Shown here in pieces: positions 11,846-33,679 of a stretch of DNA of 64,000 nt. Each line of letters begins with the position of its first letter. Positions within the stretch are counted from its first letter, which is position 1. Made by a program: the position numbers and the translations under genes. Origin of the DNA: Pohlia nutans (lineage: Eukaryota > Streptophyta > Bryopsida > Bryales > Mniaceae); contig CM040093.1 in the NCBI GenBank assembly GCA_022496805.1, positions 1,304,501 through 1,368,500 on the forward strand. Direction: 5' to 3'. The notes beneath the pieces are model-generated. The model was given only the letters and a program-made list of their open reading frames with translations, ran no database searches and was not told where the DNA came from.

Positions 11846-12402
11846 TTAACCCCTAAATGTCCTCACACCTCTCCAAATTCGACAAATTTGCAAAGATGCA
11901 TCATAAAATGCAACCAAGGGGGATATTTGAACTTGATGTATGAATAGAAGTTGCACATTATAAATTTTAGATTCTATCCATACGGTTAGATTTGTGATTG
12001 CTGTCACCAATATTTCGTATTAAATTTGAAACTTGAAATTCAAAAATATTCTATAAGTCAATTACAAATAAGATATTAACAATTTGTGAATGAATTTTGT
12101 TGTGATGGGTTTAAATGTATTACTCTAATTATAGTGATTTTTGGAGATTTTTTGGTTGCTTAATTTTATGAGTTTATCTTTTAAAGAGCACATTTGAAAT
12201 TTTGAATCACTTCAACATGAAAAGAGGCATAAAAATTTCACAAATCATCCCCTTTCTAATTGGATCACACATGCATGAAGCTATCTTGCGATAGATTTTT
12301 GTTGTATTTCTATTCTTTGCAAAAAGTGCATGACAGATGAGAAATTGTGGATGAAATCTGTACACCGTCCAAAAAATGGACGGTTGGTCCTCTAGGGGTC
12401 AA
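11846..12402. mobile_element. TTAA-flanked miniature element (family B)
   Basis: Starts TTAACCCCTAAATGTCC and ends GGTCCTCTAGGGGTCAA (the right TTAA now TCAA); 557 bp. A hairpin CCGTCC-N7-GGACGG lies just inside the right end. The interior matches 18106-18680 along its length (for example ATTCTATCCATACGGTTAGAT and CCTTTCTAATTGGATCACAC). Related in inverted orientation to 44550-45131. Non-coding. Confidence 0.85.
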
Positions 12403-12795
12403 ATTGAAGAGGTGACAGGCATAACCAACAAAAATCCTTCACAAAAAGAATTGGATGAAAATCATCCATGTAGCACTTGGAATTCAACATTGAATTACAT
12501 TCATAAGTCAGATTTTGGCGTCCCAAGCGTTTAGGGGTTTATACAGAACTTGATTTTTTGTAACATCTGGCTCGCAGGTGTGATTGGGAGTGTCTAGAAA
12601 TGGGTGCTTATGGACAACTTGCAGATTCTCAGGATAAATTCAACAAATATTTGAACACATTGTGAGTACATAAGATCATATGATACTTGAGCCCATTCTC
12701 ATAATAACTGTACTGTGAAACGAGCCTAAAACATTTTCAATATTGAAAATTAAAATTTAACACCGCTCTTTCATAGAACCAGATGTGAAAGTACC

Positions 12796-13605
12796 TTAAC
12801 CCTTTAGTGCCCAGCAAACCACATTATGGTCACTACAACGTCCGAAATGCAAATAGCAGAGAATCCGTGAAGAATTGGAACTTCAGTTTTGAAGTTCAAA
12901 TTTGCGCACATACATTACGCACCTTCCAGAAAAAGAAATTTTCAATTTGGAATTGTACAACTATCAAAATACCTATCAACAGAACCAAAAATACTGCAAA
13001 TACTTGAAAATACAGTAAATACTTACAAATACAACATATGTATTGTGTAGTATTTCTTGTGTTTGGAAGTTTGTTATCTTGTTTTATTTTTTTGGGTTGT
13101 GTTCTCTTCTTCATCTTCCATTAGTGTGTGTAATCCGATCTTGACTAATGTACCCACTCCTGTCAATTTTCAACGTATAAAATTTTGTCCTAAACCGTAC
13201 ATGGACAAGTCACTTTCACTTATAAATCTCACAATAATTATGTGTGAGTCTATTTATGATATGAAAGATTGCAACGGAGAGGTATTGACATAGGGCATAG
13301 CTAAACTTCTTTGCTTTTATTTTTGAAAATTTACCTCAAATTCTATTTAACTTTGAAGTCACACACCCCCCAAAATCTCGTTTTTGAGCGTGCATTATAC
13401 AGTTCAAATACATACTATAATCTTCCAATCCCACCATCGGATGATTCTCAAATTTGAATAAAATGTGTGCTCTCGAGTTGAGAATAGAATTGTACAGTTA
13501 CTTTCTAATTTAATCCATTCTATTTTTGGTAGTCTCAACCACAGTGGAAAAACCCACTGAAATCCAGAGCTGTCTGCTACAGTACCCTGGGCACTAAAGG
13601 GTTAA
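12796..13605. mobile_element. TTAA-flanked element (family C), copy 1
   Basis: 810 bp bounded by TTAACCCTTTAGTGCCCAG and its exact complement CTGGGCACTAAAGGGTTAA (19-bp perfect inverted ends including TTAA). It is the inverted relative of the next element and shares the central TTAA at 13602-13605 with it. A 78-codon open frame (13057-13293) is present, but its conserved tail is most simply explained by common ancestry of the two copies. Confidence 0.9.
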
Positions 13606-14409
13606 CCCTTTAGTGCCTAGGGTGGTTCTGGAGAAACCACAGTTTTTTGGGTGATATTTTTTAAAAACTTTCTCTCTTGAAATTAGGAATGCTATCAATA
13701 GCATTCAACCGTATCAATATAAGCATAGCTTAATGAAACAAGTTTTGGTTAAATCTTGGTCAGATCAAAACATTGGATTGAAAGATTATAGTATGTCTTT
13801 GAACTGTATAATGCACACTCCAAAATGAGATTTTGAGGGGTGTGTGACTTCAAAGTTAAATAGAATTTTGGTTAAATTTTCAAATATGAAAGTGAAGCAG
13901 TTCACCAATGACCTATGTCAACACCTCTCCATTGCAATCTTTCATGTCAAGAACTGACTCACACATAATTATTGTGAATTTTATAAGTGAGAGTGACTTA
14001 TCTATGTACGGTTTAAGACAAAATTTATACGTTAAAATAAGAAAGGATTTGGTACATTGATCAAGATCGGAATACATACATTGATGGAACATGAACAAGA
14101 GAACACAATCCAAAAATAAATACAAGATAACAAACTTTCAAATACAAGAAATACCGCATAGTACATGTGTTGTATTTGTAAGTATTTGCTGTATTTTGAG
14201 GTATTTGCAGTATTTTGGTGTTTTGAACATAGGTATTTGGATATCTAAGAAAGTCAGATTTCAAAATTTCTTTTTGCATCATCTGCATAATCAAAAGTTA
14301 CACTTCTGAACTTCAAACACCGAACTAAGATAGTTCACAGATTTTACAGCATTTCATTTTTCGATGATCTAGTGACCACTTACTAGTTACCTAGGCACTA
14401 AAGGGTTAA
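13602..14409. mobile_element. TTAA-flanked element (family C), copy 2, inverted
   Basis: 808 bp bounded by TTAACCCTTTAGTGCCTAGG and its perfect complement (20 bp). The interior is the reverse complement of copy 1 with moderate divergence: the tract around 13780-13860 mirrors 13370-13430, and 14090-14165 mirrors 13035-13110. The two copies share a single TTAA, as expected if one inserted into the target duplication of the other. Confidence 0.9.
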
Positions 14410-17400
14410 ATTAGTTTACAGTTTCCATGGCCCAGTTTGGCAGTTCTCACTAAATTAGGGCAGATTCACATTACAATTGTTTGGTTGAGCAGAAATTGGA
14501 CAACTTTGCTTAAAATTGGCCGAGGAGATGCTATAGAAGTTCATTAAAATATATAATAAATATGGTCTTTGGTTGGTCAGAGTGTAAAGGTTTAAAAAAC
14601 AAGTCCACTGACCATCACACTATGACCGACCAAAAACCATATTTTTGTTAGATTTTAGATGACATTTAGATGAAAATTTAGATGAAAATTGTTTGATCAA
14701 GAATTGAGTTTTCATTGTCATCTAGTCCAATTCTTTATCAAGCATACAACTCTTTAAAGCCAAACTACTAAAAAGTGCTACAATGTAGGTGCTATTGAAC
14801 AAAACGACTTTTAGTCATTGGCCTTAAATGTTAGGGCCAAGAGGTCAATTTTTTTAATCTTTACCAATCAGATTAATAGAATCATTTGTCTCCTCCGTAA
14901 TTGGGTAAATTGTAAAGTGCCCCTCAAAACATCTATAGAGTGTAGCTGGATGGAACCGCCCCACCGTCCACAATGGACAAGACCATGCAAGTGCTAGAGG
15001 GTTGAATGTTGCAGACCTCGCTACACTATCACACTCTCTCTCTAACGGAGCCATCCATCCCACTACCCACGTTGGGCATGTCCCAACCACCAATGGCTCT
15101 TAATTTATTGTTTATTTATTGTAACTGCTTAAGTTGTTTGTGGTGAGATGGTTTGCTTGACTAGTTTGCTTGTTGTGGCTCCCTCATGTGACTACTAGCT
15201 AAACAAGGCAGAGTTTGAAGAGTTTTTCCTTTTTTCTTTTTTCTTTATCCCATTCGGTTTTCTACGGGCTCTTTGCAAGCAAACCTAAAAGTAGATCATA
15301 GGTGTTTTTAGAGGACATTGAAGAGGATAAATGCATCCTTAATCAGTTTAGTTATGGGTTTAGACCAATAAAGAGGTTGCGATTAACCATTGCATGCTAG
15401 AAGTCCTCGTCCCATGACAACAAAAAACATAGATTGCAATAGGCTAGAAATGCATGAACATATGATGAAGGATTATTTTGCAGCACATAGGTATTTGGTG
15501 CAATGCTCTTTTGGCGGCACTATCACATGTGTTGTTCATTCATTTACTCTTAATGATCATCAATAGGTTTTGTTTACGTGACTCCTACATTGTTCAAAAA
15601 GTAAATGCATTTGATGTCATGGAATTCTCTTTTCATTAAAAGATCACAACTACACTCTTTGTATGCTTGACTACGGCTTGTACGTTGATACTACATATGA
15701 ATATTGTCAAACAAGTGAGTCCACCGCTATAAAGACAAAAAGATTGTCCAATCTTTTTTTATTTGTGTAAAGGCAAGTAATGACAAAAGTATGTTCATAC
15801 TTCATTTCTAAAACACAACCATCGTAATGTTGACTAACGGTCATTTGTAATAGTAAGGTAGAAGCATCAGAATCTATTAGAGACCAATTCCAGTCACCTA
15901 TGCAAGTACATGTTTCAACTTCGTGAGACTTTCCCAATCAAACTATCACAACCATTAGTTGTAGCAATTTGGTAATCAATTATGAATGCCAAGTTAGCAA
16001 ACTGATTTGACTAGAAATGAAAGACAAGTATTGGTTCTCCTACTAACATCAATAGAGGTCTATGCAAATTAAGTTTGAAAATTCATAACAAAACCATACA
16101 TTGTGACAAAATTAATTAAAAATTGGGCTTGGTTATTAAACCCAAAATTTTATGTGCTGCGATTTTTTATCATTGAAAACCATTGCTCTAAATAGGTCGA
16201 AATCTTTAAACTGACAAGTATTGACGCCTCTAACTTTAGTTAGATTTGTCCTACTTTTCTTTGTACAAAAGTTTTGTATAATATTGTATTTTGTTACAAT
16301 ATAAGTTTTATGTGAAGCTTAAAACACATAAAGAATTATGCAAGAGGGGTTTTAATGAAAGTGAATGTATTCATACAACTTTCAGATAAATTAATCTATA
16401 AAATCATGCATATAATAATTTCATAATATTTTATGAAAAAACAAAAACATTAAAAATTAAAATATCATTTATAGATTTTATATAATATTTTTGGATAATT
16501 TATGCAATATACATGGAAAATAAATATAGGTTCTTTTGAACACTGTTTTAGAGTTTATTATATATTTATAAAGAAAGACATAATTAATAGAAATTAGATC
16601 ATGGGGCATCCAATAGTGACAAGTAGTAAACATGTTTCCTACTCACATTCTAGTGGAATGATTGGAATTTTAAAAATATGTAACTAAATAATTATTTATA
16701 TAAATAGCTGTATATTATTGAAGCACATAAAATATAAGACATACATGGTTTAAGAATAAAAACTTAGCCATAACGTGAATAAAGACAATTGCAAAGAAAC
16801 ACATGAATTATTTATTGCGTTTCACTGTAGTAAATGCAGTTTCTTCTATTGTAAAATACTTTAAAATTGTATTAAAAAATAACAAATAATATGATCAATG
16901 TTTAGATGCTTAAAAAGATTGTAACTTATCTAGAACAAGCTCATAAGAAATAGGAGAATTAAGAAAAAAAAATCTCAATAAAACATGTACTTTAATATTA
17001 TTTGTAAGGTGAAAAGAAATTTTATTCAAATTTGATATTTGATTCAAAAAATCTAAATTAATTAATTGTTCATTACTGGAGGTAGAGGCCAGGGTTGACT
17101 ATTCTATTAGCCAAATAATTTTGTTTTCAAAAAAAGCTTCAGTTGATGGAATATTCAATAATATTCTTCAATCTTCTCTTATTAACCTGAAAAAGGAAAA
17201 AAAAGATTCCCCCCCCCCACACATACAATTTGATAATCCTCACTTTCACTTATGATAATCTTTCACTTTCACTCTTCATTTTCTTGAGTGTTGCTTTTTA
17301 TATAAAGTTGCCTGTAAATCGATGGAATCAACATATGTCATAGAATTAAAGAATCACGACTTTTGAAGAGACCACAACAATTATTAACATGTCATTATAA

Positions 17401-18105
17401 TGTATCACCTCAGATTGTGTAATGATATTTATTTTAGGTAGTGCCTCCTATTCATGACATGTGACTATTTGTGACACCTACCTAAACCTCCATTTGTGGC
17501 ATTAACTTATTTTTTCACTGCTACTTTGAATAAAATATGAGAATGGGTTGACAAGGTGGCACTTATGGATCAAAAAAATAATAAATGCAGAAAATTATCT
17601 AAATCATGTGGCCATTTTGATTTTAACACGTGGTTGTAAGACTTGTGATAGTTGTGAACAAGGGCAATGATCATTAGGAGTTGTCTTTTTGGCCAATGTC
17701 AAGGGATCATAGTCCTAATGAAATTTTTGGAATTTCTTGTAGTACCCTTCAAAAATTTACAAAAATACATACTTTGTCATTAAGATTGTACAATTCTACT
17801 TACTATAACTTTGTGTTTTAACCAACATGAAGGGGTTTTTTTTGGGCGAAATATCGCTGATTGCACTATAAAAAAATATTTTGGCTCAGGAATGAAAAAA
17901 AACATGAAGTTTTTCCCCAAAAAACTTCAAATCAAAAAAATCCTTGGATGAAATCGCCAGATTGTGGATGAAAACAATACAAAATTATGGATATGTGATA
18001 TTTTCTATCCAATATGTGGATGAATGTTGAAATATAGTGCACCACTATAACATTTTATATTGCCACTTTGACACTTCATGAAAAATGAAAAAAAAGGCCC
18101 TAGTT
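14410..18105. other. Gene-poor AT-rich intergenic DNA
   Basis: No coding region, RNA gene or terminal-repeat element could be supported. A short inverted repeat lies at about 14561-14645 (AATATGGTCTTTGGTTGGTC against GACCGACCAAAAACCATATT), possibly a small decayed hairpin element. The rest is AT-rich with only short random open frames. Confidence 0.6.
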
Positions 18106-18680
18106 TTAACTCCTAAACGTCTTCATCCCTTTTCAGATTGGGAGAATTTCAAATATGTCTTATAAAATGTAACTAAGAGGGATATTTTGAACTTGATATA
18201 TGATTAAAAGTTGTACATTATGAATTTTTGATTCTATCCATACAGTTAGATGTATGATTGTTGTCACCAATATGTGTATAAAATTTGAAACTTAAAATTG
18301 AAAATTCTTTGTAATTTGATTACAAATAAGATATTGACAATTTGTACATGAATTTTTTTGTGATTGTTTGAAATGTAATACTTTAAGTGTAGTGATTTTT
18401 GGAGATTTTTTGGTTGCTTAATTTATGAGTTGACTTTTCGAGAGCACTTTTGCACTAAAATGTTTGAAATTTTGGGTGAATCACTACAACATGAAATGAG
18501 GCATAAAAATTTCACAAATGATCCCCTTTCTAATCGGATCACACATGCATGAAGCTAACTTCCCATAAAATATATAGTAAAAAAAAATCTACACTGCAAA
18601 AAGTCAATTGACGGATGAGAAAACTGTATTTGATTCTGTACATCATCCACTTTTTGGACGGTTGGACGTGTAGGGGTTAA
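18106..18680. mobile_element. TTAA-flanked miniature element (family B), second copy
   Basis: Starts TTAACTCCTAAACGTC and ends GGACGTGTAGGGGTTAA (575 bp). Interior collinear with 11846-12402 (ATTCTATCCATACAGTTAGAT, TTTTTGGAGATTTTTTGGTT, CCCTTTCTAATCGGATCACA). A subterminal CATCCACTTTTTGGACGG hairpin lies near the right end. It sits roughly 0.5 kb upstream of the gyrase gene start. Confidence 0.88.
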
Positions 18681-18839
18681 TTCACCACATGTGAATTACT
18701 ATTTAGAATGTCCATCACCTTTGTAAGATACAAGACCCGAAATTTTGTGACAAATATTGTGCAGAACCTTATTGTGGACAACACAAAATAGAAAGAAAAG
18801 TACTGGCCTTGCAGCAAGTTTCAACATTTTTAGAGTTCT

Positions 18840-19206
18840 GGATAATGCAACGGAGTACGAGTGCCTTTACCCGTGCTCGGTCTTAGGGCGTGGATAGCGG
18901 TAATAGCCGCGTGCTTAAACCCTGAACCCTGGCTTCTGTTTCTCGTTTCGCTGTAGACCGCAAGAAGGTGAGCAATCTTCATCTTCTACTTCGATTTGCA
19001 ATTTACAACTCTGCATTTCATAAGCATTTTAGACACACGTCCCGTAGCAGCAAAATTTCAAGTCTTTCATCCTTTCTGGACAGAGAAACGGTGCAGAGCT
19101 GTGGTTTTTGTAGGGAAACCTCAAATTCTTGAATGTACCCTAATTGGATATGAGCATTGTGTGTTGTTAGGGTTTTGTCATGCGGAGCTTGCGCCCTGGA
19201 TGAGTG
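18840..19206 (+). promoter_or_regulatory. Probable promoter/5' leader of gyrase A
   Basis: The GC content rises after the upstream TTAA element, and the stretch before ATG 19207 lacks repeats. A GCTGTAGACCGCAAGAAGGTGAGC segment (18950-18973) contains a possible non-coding-exon donor (AAG|GTGAGC). No definite TATA element could be singled out. An overlapping 121-codon frame (18996-19361) is not conserved-looking and is ignored. Confidence 0.35.
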
Positions 19207-30493
<11,287 letters not shown>

Positions 30494-31406
30494 TCAATAC
30501 TTTAGTATCAAATTTTCACAAATTGTACCTTTGGAATATGGGACACATTCATTAGATTTGTTTCAGATTTTAGGTTACTTTGGTATCTTCATTGTTCAAA
30601 TGAGGTTTTGTCAGAGGTGTGAAAACCTCTTCACCAATTTTTTTTGGAGAATGATTTGAATTATACGGTATACATCATGGATCACTGGTGAGTAGTTTGT
30701 CAGGTCATAGTTTTGTTTGAATCTAATATGAAATTGAAGTGGTTAGAAAGAGACACTTTTGGTTCTAGCAATCTGTCATGTGTTCCTATGCTGGATTGAA
30801 AGGCAATATTTTTGGAGGGCTGCATGAAAAAAGGAAATTACTGGTACTCCAATCCTTGTCAGCTCTGGCGCAAACCAATCCTTAAGGAAAAAGACTCTGC
30901 GCACAGGTCGAACTTAATGCCTCGTAACCAGTATTTCATGCCATCACTTGCCGTGAATGGTGACAAGTACTTTCAGTCCATTTCTCCACAGATCTAATAT
31001 TGAATTTGGTGACGTGATGAAGAGGTTCTTGAAGATGTCTGTGGACATACACTGAGTGGCAAAACTGAGTCAAGTTTGTGGAAACAGATCTTTGGCCGGC
31101 CGTCAATTGCTGACAACTCATTGAATGAAATCGCAATTTTCAAAATAGAGGAGAAACAACATGGAGTTTATGAGCCGTCATAGAGTTTATGTTGATACAC
31201 ATAGATTATAATAAGAAAAAATTGTTCAAGTACAAACACATGTCTTGGCTCAGTTTTGCATGCCATTCCATAATAAATACAATGAGGTTAAAAAATGCAT
31301 TGAGGACTTATGAGCCCAAATTGGCATGGGCATGTTGAACTACAATGTTGCAATACTGAATTAGAGCTCCATGTACATTGTGAGTAGACTTTGATTACTC
31401 AACATA
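30494..31406. other. Intergenic downstream of gyrase A
   Basis: 3' flank and AT-rich spacer leading to the Tc1 relic; no gene recognised. The phrase CAGTTTTGCATGCCATTCCA near 31251 recurs almost exactly (CAGTTTTGCATGACATTCCA) near 31986 inside the relic, a direct repeat that may reflect a rearranged second fragment of the same element. Confidence 0.5.
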
Positions 31407-32131
31407 GTGTACTTAGAGAAGATTTCTGCAAGTGCTCAAACAGACCTTGATAACTCCATTTTGGCGAAGTTGCAAGTTGGTAGGTTCACAAGGGATGTAG
31501 CAAGTGAGTTACAGGTGTCTCAAAATCATCTCTCAAGACTTAGAAGGAAGAGATTGTATGATATTCCTGCTAGTAGTGGTGGTAGACCACAAGCATTAAC
31601 AAATGCATAGAAGAGAGCATGCATTAGAGCTATCACATCATGAGGGTTTGAAGTTGCAACACAAGCTACCCAACATGTACGTGAGGAATGCCAAGTTATT
31701 GTAAGTGTTGATACGGTGAGAAGGGTCTTACGTATAGCAGGGCTGAGATCAAAAGTGAAGCAGAAGAAACCGAAATTGAACCAGAGAGACATCAAGGATC
31801 GACTTGAATTTGCTAGGTGCCATGAACATTGGACTATTCATGATGAGGAACACGTCATCTTCTGTAATGAGACAAAGGTAAATTGATTTTGCTCAAATGG
31901 TCGCAGTTGGTGTTGGATTCGCAATGAACAATCTCATGATTCAAAACAAGTTAAATAGACTGTAAAGTTTGGCGGTGGTTCGGTCAGTTTTGCATGACAT
32001 TCCAGGGCCCAGACATGTTTTGTAGAATCAAAAGAAGAATGGATCAACATCAATGCAAAGAAATCTTGCAGAGAGATTTAATGTACACTGTGATGGCATA
32101 TGATCTTGATCATTCGAATTTGATCGAACAA
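31407..32131 (+). pseudogene. Decayed Tc1-type transposase
   Basis: A helix-turn-helix-like N-terminus (31407-31610) is followed after an in-frame stop by a catalytic-domain fragment: SVDTVRRVLRIAGLRSK, RLEFARCHEHW, then VIFCNETKVN and GRSWCWIRN, TVKFGGGSV. In intact Tc1-type transposases the block reads (V/I)IF-S-D-E-T-K-(I/V)-N, so the second catalytic Asp has become Asn. Further stops (near 31888, 31959 and 31995) and loss of the C-terminal DNDPKHT-type region mark it as dead. Its 3' remnant ends about 170 bases upstream of the next gene. True Tc1 (DD34E) types are to my knowledge unusual in plants, where mariner (DD39D) types prevail. Confidence 0.8.
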
Positions 32132-32298
32132 GTTGCAATAAACAGACCCCTAACCTCTCACTGTTAGTTCATCGCCCATACACGCTCAAGAAACGACGGA
32201 ATTCATACTGCATTAGGGTTACTCTCAAGTACCTTACAGAGCCTAATCAATAACTTGAGACCCTAGAGAATCATTTTTCCAATCGTTTGGCCATAGCT

Positions 32299-33309
32299 AT
32301 GGCGATCACGATGCCACACGGTAGCTGCTCTTACATTCCCGCTTCACAACATGCTAGGGTTGGGATTAGACAGTGGCAAGTGCGATGTGCGTTGCCAGAC
32401 CGAGCCCCTGGAAACAGAGCATTCATCTTTGGCATGGGCTACGTATCTCAAACCCTAGCTCATGCTTTGCAGCAACGAGGTTGGATTGTAAGCGGGACGT
32501 GCAGGAGCGAGGAGAAGCGAGCGGCGTTAGAGATCCAAGGATTTCGAGCTCATCTCTTCAATCCCAACGAGGAACATTTACGAGAAGACGCCATCGAGGA
32601 GCTTCGCGAAGCTTCTCACATTGTGAGCTCCATCCCTCCCGTGGGAGACTGGGATCCGGTGCTGGCCAGCTACAAATTTGAGCTTCTGCAAGGAGCTAAG
32701 TGGCTGGGCTACCTGTCGTCGACGAGCGTGTACGGCGACTGGCAGGGCGAGTGGGTGGACGAAGACAGCGAACCGCGGCCGGTCGAGGAAAGAGCCATAG
32801 CGAGGTGGGAGGCTGAGAAGCAGTGGATGCAATTGAGTGAAGAGACTTGCATACGCGTGTTTCGTTTAGGTGGGATTTATGGTCCAGGCCGAAGCGCACT
32901 CGACACTATTCTCTCGAGAAAGCATTCCGCGAGACAGCGATTACGTGAGCATAAACGGTTCACGTCGAGAGTGCATGTTGCTGATATTTGTCAGGTGATT
33001 GTGAAAGCTATGGCAGCGTCGGAATGCAGCAGCCCTGGGGCTAGGGTTTACAATGTCGTGGATGATGACCCTAGCCCGCGTGCCGAGGTCATGTCCTACG
33101 CCCGACGCCTTCTCAGTGTGGACGACGATGCCCTCTCTCTTCCTTCTGACAACGAGCTCTCGGATGCTAGCAATGGACAAGTTTCCGAGAAGCGCGTGTC
33201 TAATCGCCGTGTTAAGACTGAACTCCAAGTTGAGTTACTGTATCCCTCTTTTAGGTCAGGATTGGAAGCCATAGCGATTGCGTCAAATACTCAAACAGAA
33301 ACCACGTAA
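32299..33309 (+). CDS. Atypical SDR / NAD(P)-binding epimerase-like protein (YeeZ-like)
   Basis: Intronless gene of ~336 aa. After a ~35-residue leader that could be a transit peptide, a Rossmann nucleotide-binding motif appears (AFIFGMGYVSQTLAHAL, near 41-57), then an SDR-type strand with LSSTSVYGDWQGEWVDE (near 139-155) and RLGGIYGPGRS (near 189-199), the active-site and substrate-loop regions of extended SDRs. The usual Lys four residues after the Tyr is absent (YGDWQ), matching the atypical YeeZ-like branch found in bacteria and plants, whose substrate is unknown to me. ATG 32299 is the first in-frame ATG; another follows at 32311. The gene converges on the formin gene. Oxidoreductase or epimerase activity is family inference. 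Confidence 0.88.
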   Translation: MAITMPHGSCSYIPASQHARVGIRQWQVRCALPDRAPGNRAFIFGMGYVSQTLAHALQQRGWIVSGTCRSEEKRAALEIQGFRAHLFNPNEEHLREDAIEELREASHIVSSIPPVGDWDPVLASYKFELLQGAKWLGYLSSTSVYGDWQGEWVDEDSEPRPVEERAIARWEAEKQWMQLSEETCIRVFRLGGIYGPGRSALDTILSRKHSARQRLREHKRFTSRVHVADICQVIVKAMAASECSSPGARVYNVVDDDPSPRAEVMSYARRLLSVDDDALSLPSDNELSDASNGQVSEKRVSNRRVKTELQVELLYPSFRSGLEAIAIASNTQTETT

Positions 33310-33679
33310 TCTGGAACTTATGTGTCCCTAGTTATGTAGTTTGGATAATCGTTGCATCGTGCAGCTCGGGGTTATGAATTGTTTTCCTAAACCCTGAACT
33401 CTACTTACACAAATGTACGAAGCAGAGTTGCAGCCAAATCACAAGAAGAATGTCGTGATAAATTGGTATACTAGTGTGATCGCTGCTAAGTGTACTATAC
33501 AAGCGGCGGAAAGAAACTGCTAAAGTACAGTCAGAATGCTTTTCAATGCAATTCGAGGACGTCCTGCCTAGGGTTCCGCCTCTTAGAGTAGTCTTTGCTA
33601 AAGAGATCTTTCACTGTTGCCTTCAATCAATAGACTGCAAAATTGAACAACTACATGATAGGTCGAAAATTAAAAGCTT
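33310..33679. other. Spacer between convergent gene ends
   Basis: The 370 bases between the epimerase-like stop (33309) and the formin stop (33680) must hold both 3' untranslated regions. No other feature was seen. Confidence 0.6.

Larger units (their letters stand above)
10814..12541. mobile_element. TTAA-type element split by two nested insertions
   Basis: Left end TTAACCCCTCAATGCCTGGAC at 10814 is matched by right-end sequence GTCCCAAGCGTTTAGGGGTTTA finishing at 12541, the last TTAA mutated to TTTA. The interval holds a hAT-like MITE (11355-11769) and a second TTAA element (11846-12402); removing them leaves about 750 bp, close to family size. GATGAAAATCATCCATGTA-like words occur in both outer segments. 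Pairing is inferred. Confidence 0.55.

Noticed and set aside
13057..14125. Similar 70-78-codon frames in the two family-C elements (shared ending DMKDCNGEVLT)
   Set aside because: The similarity follows from the elements being inverted copies; the frames are short, lack a transposase motif and differ upstream.
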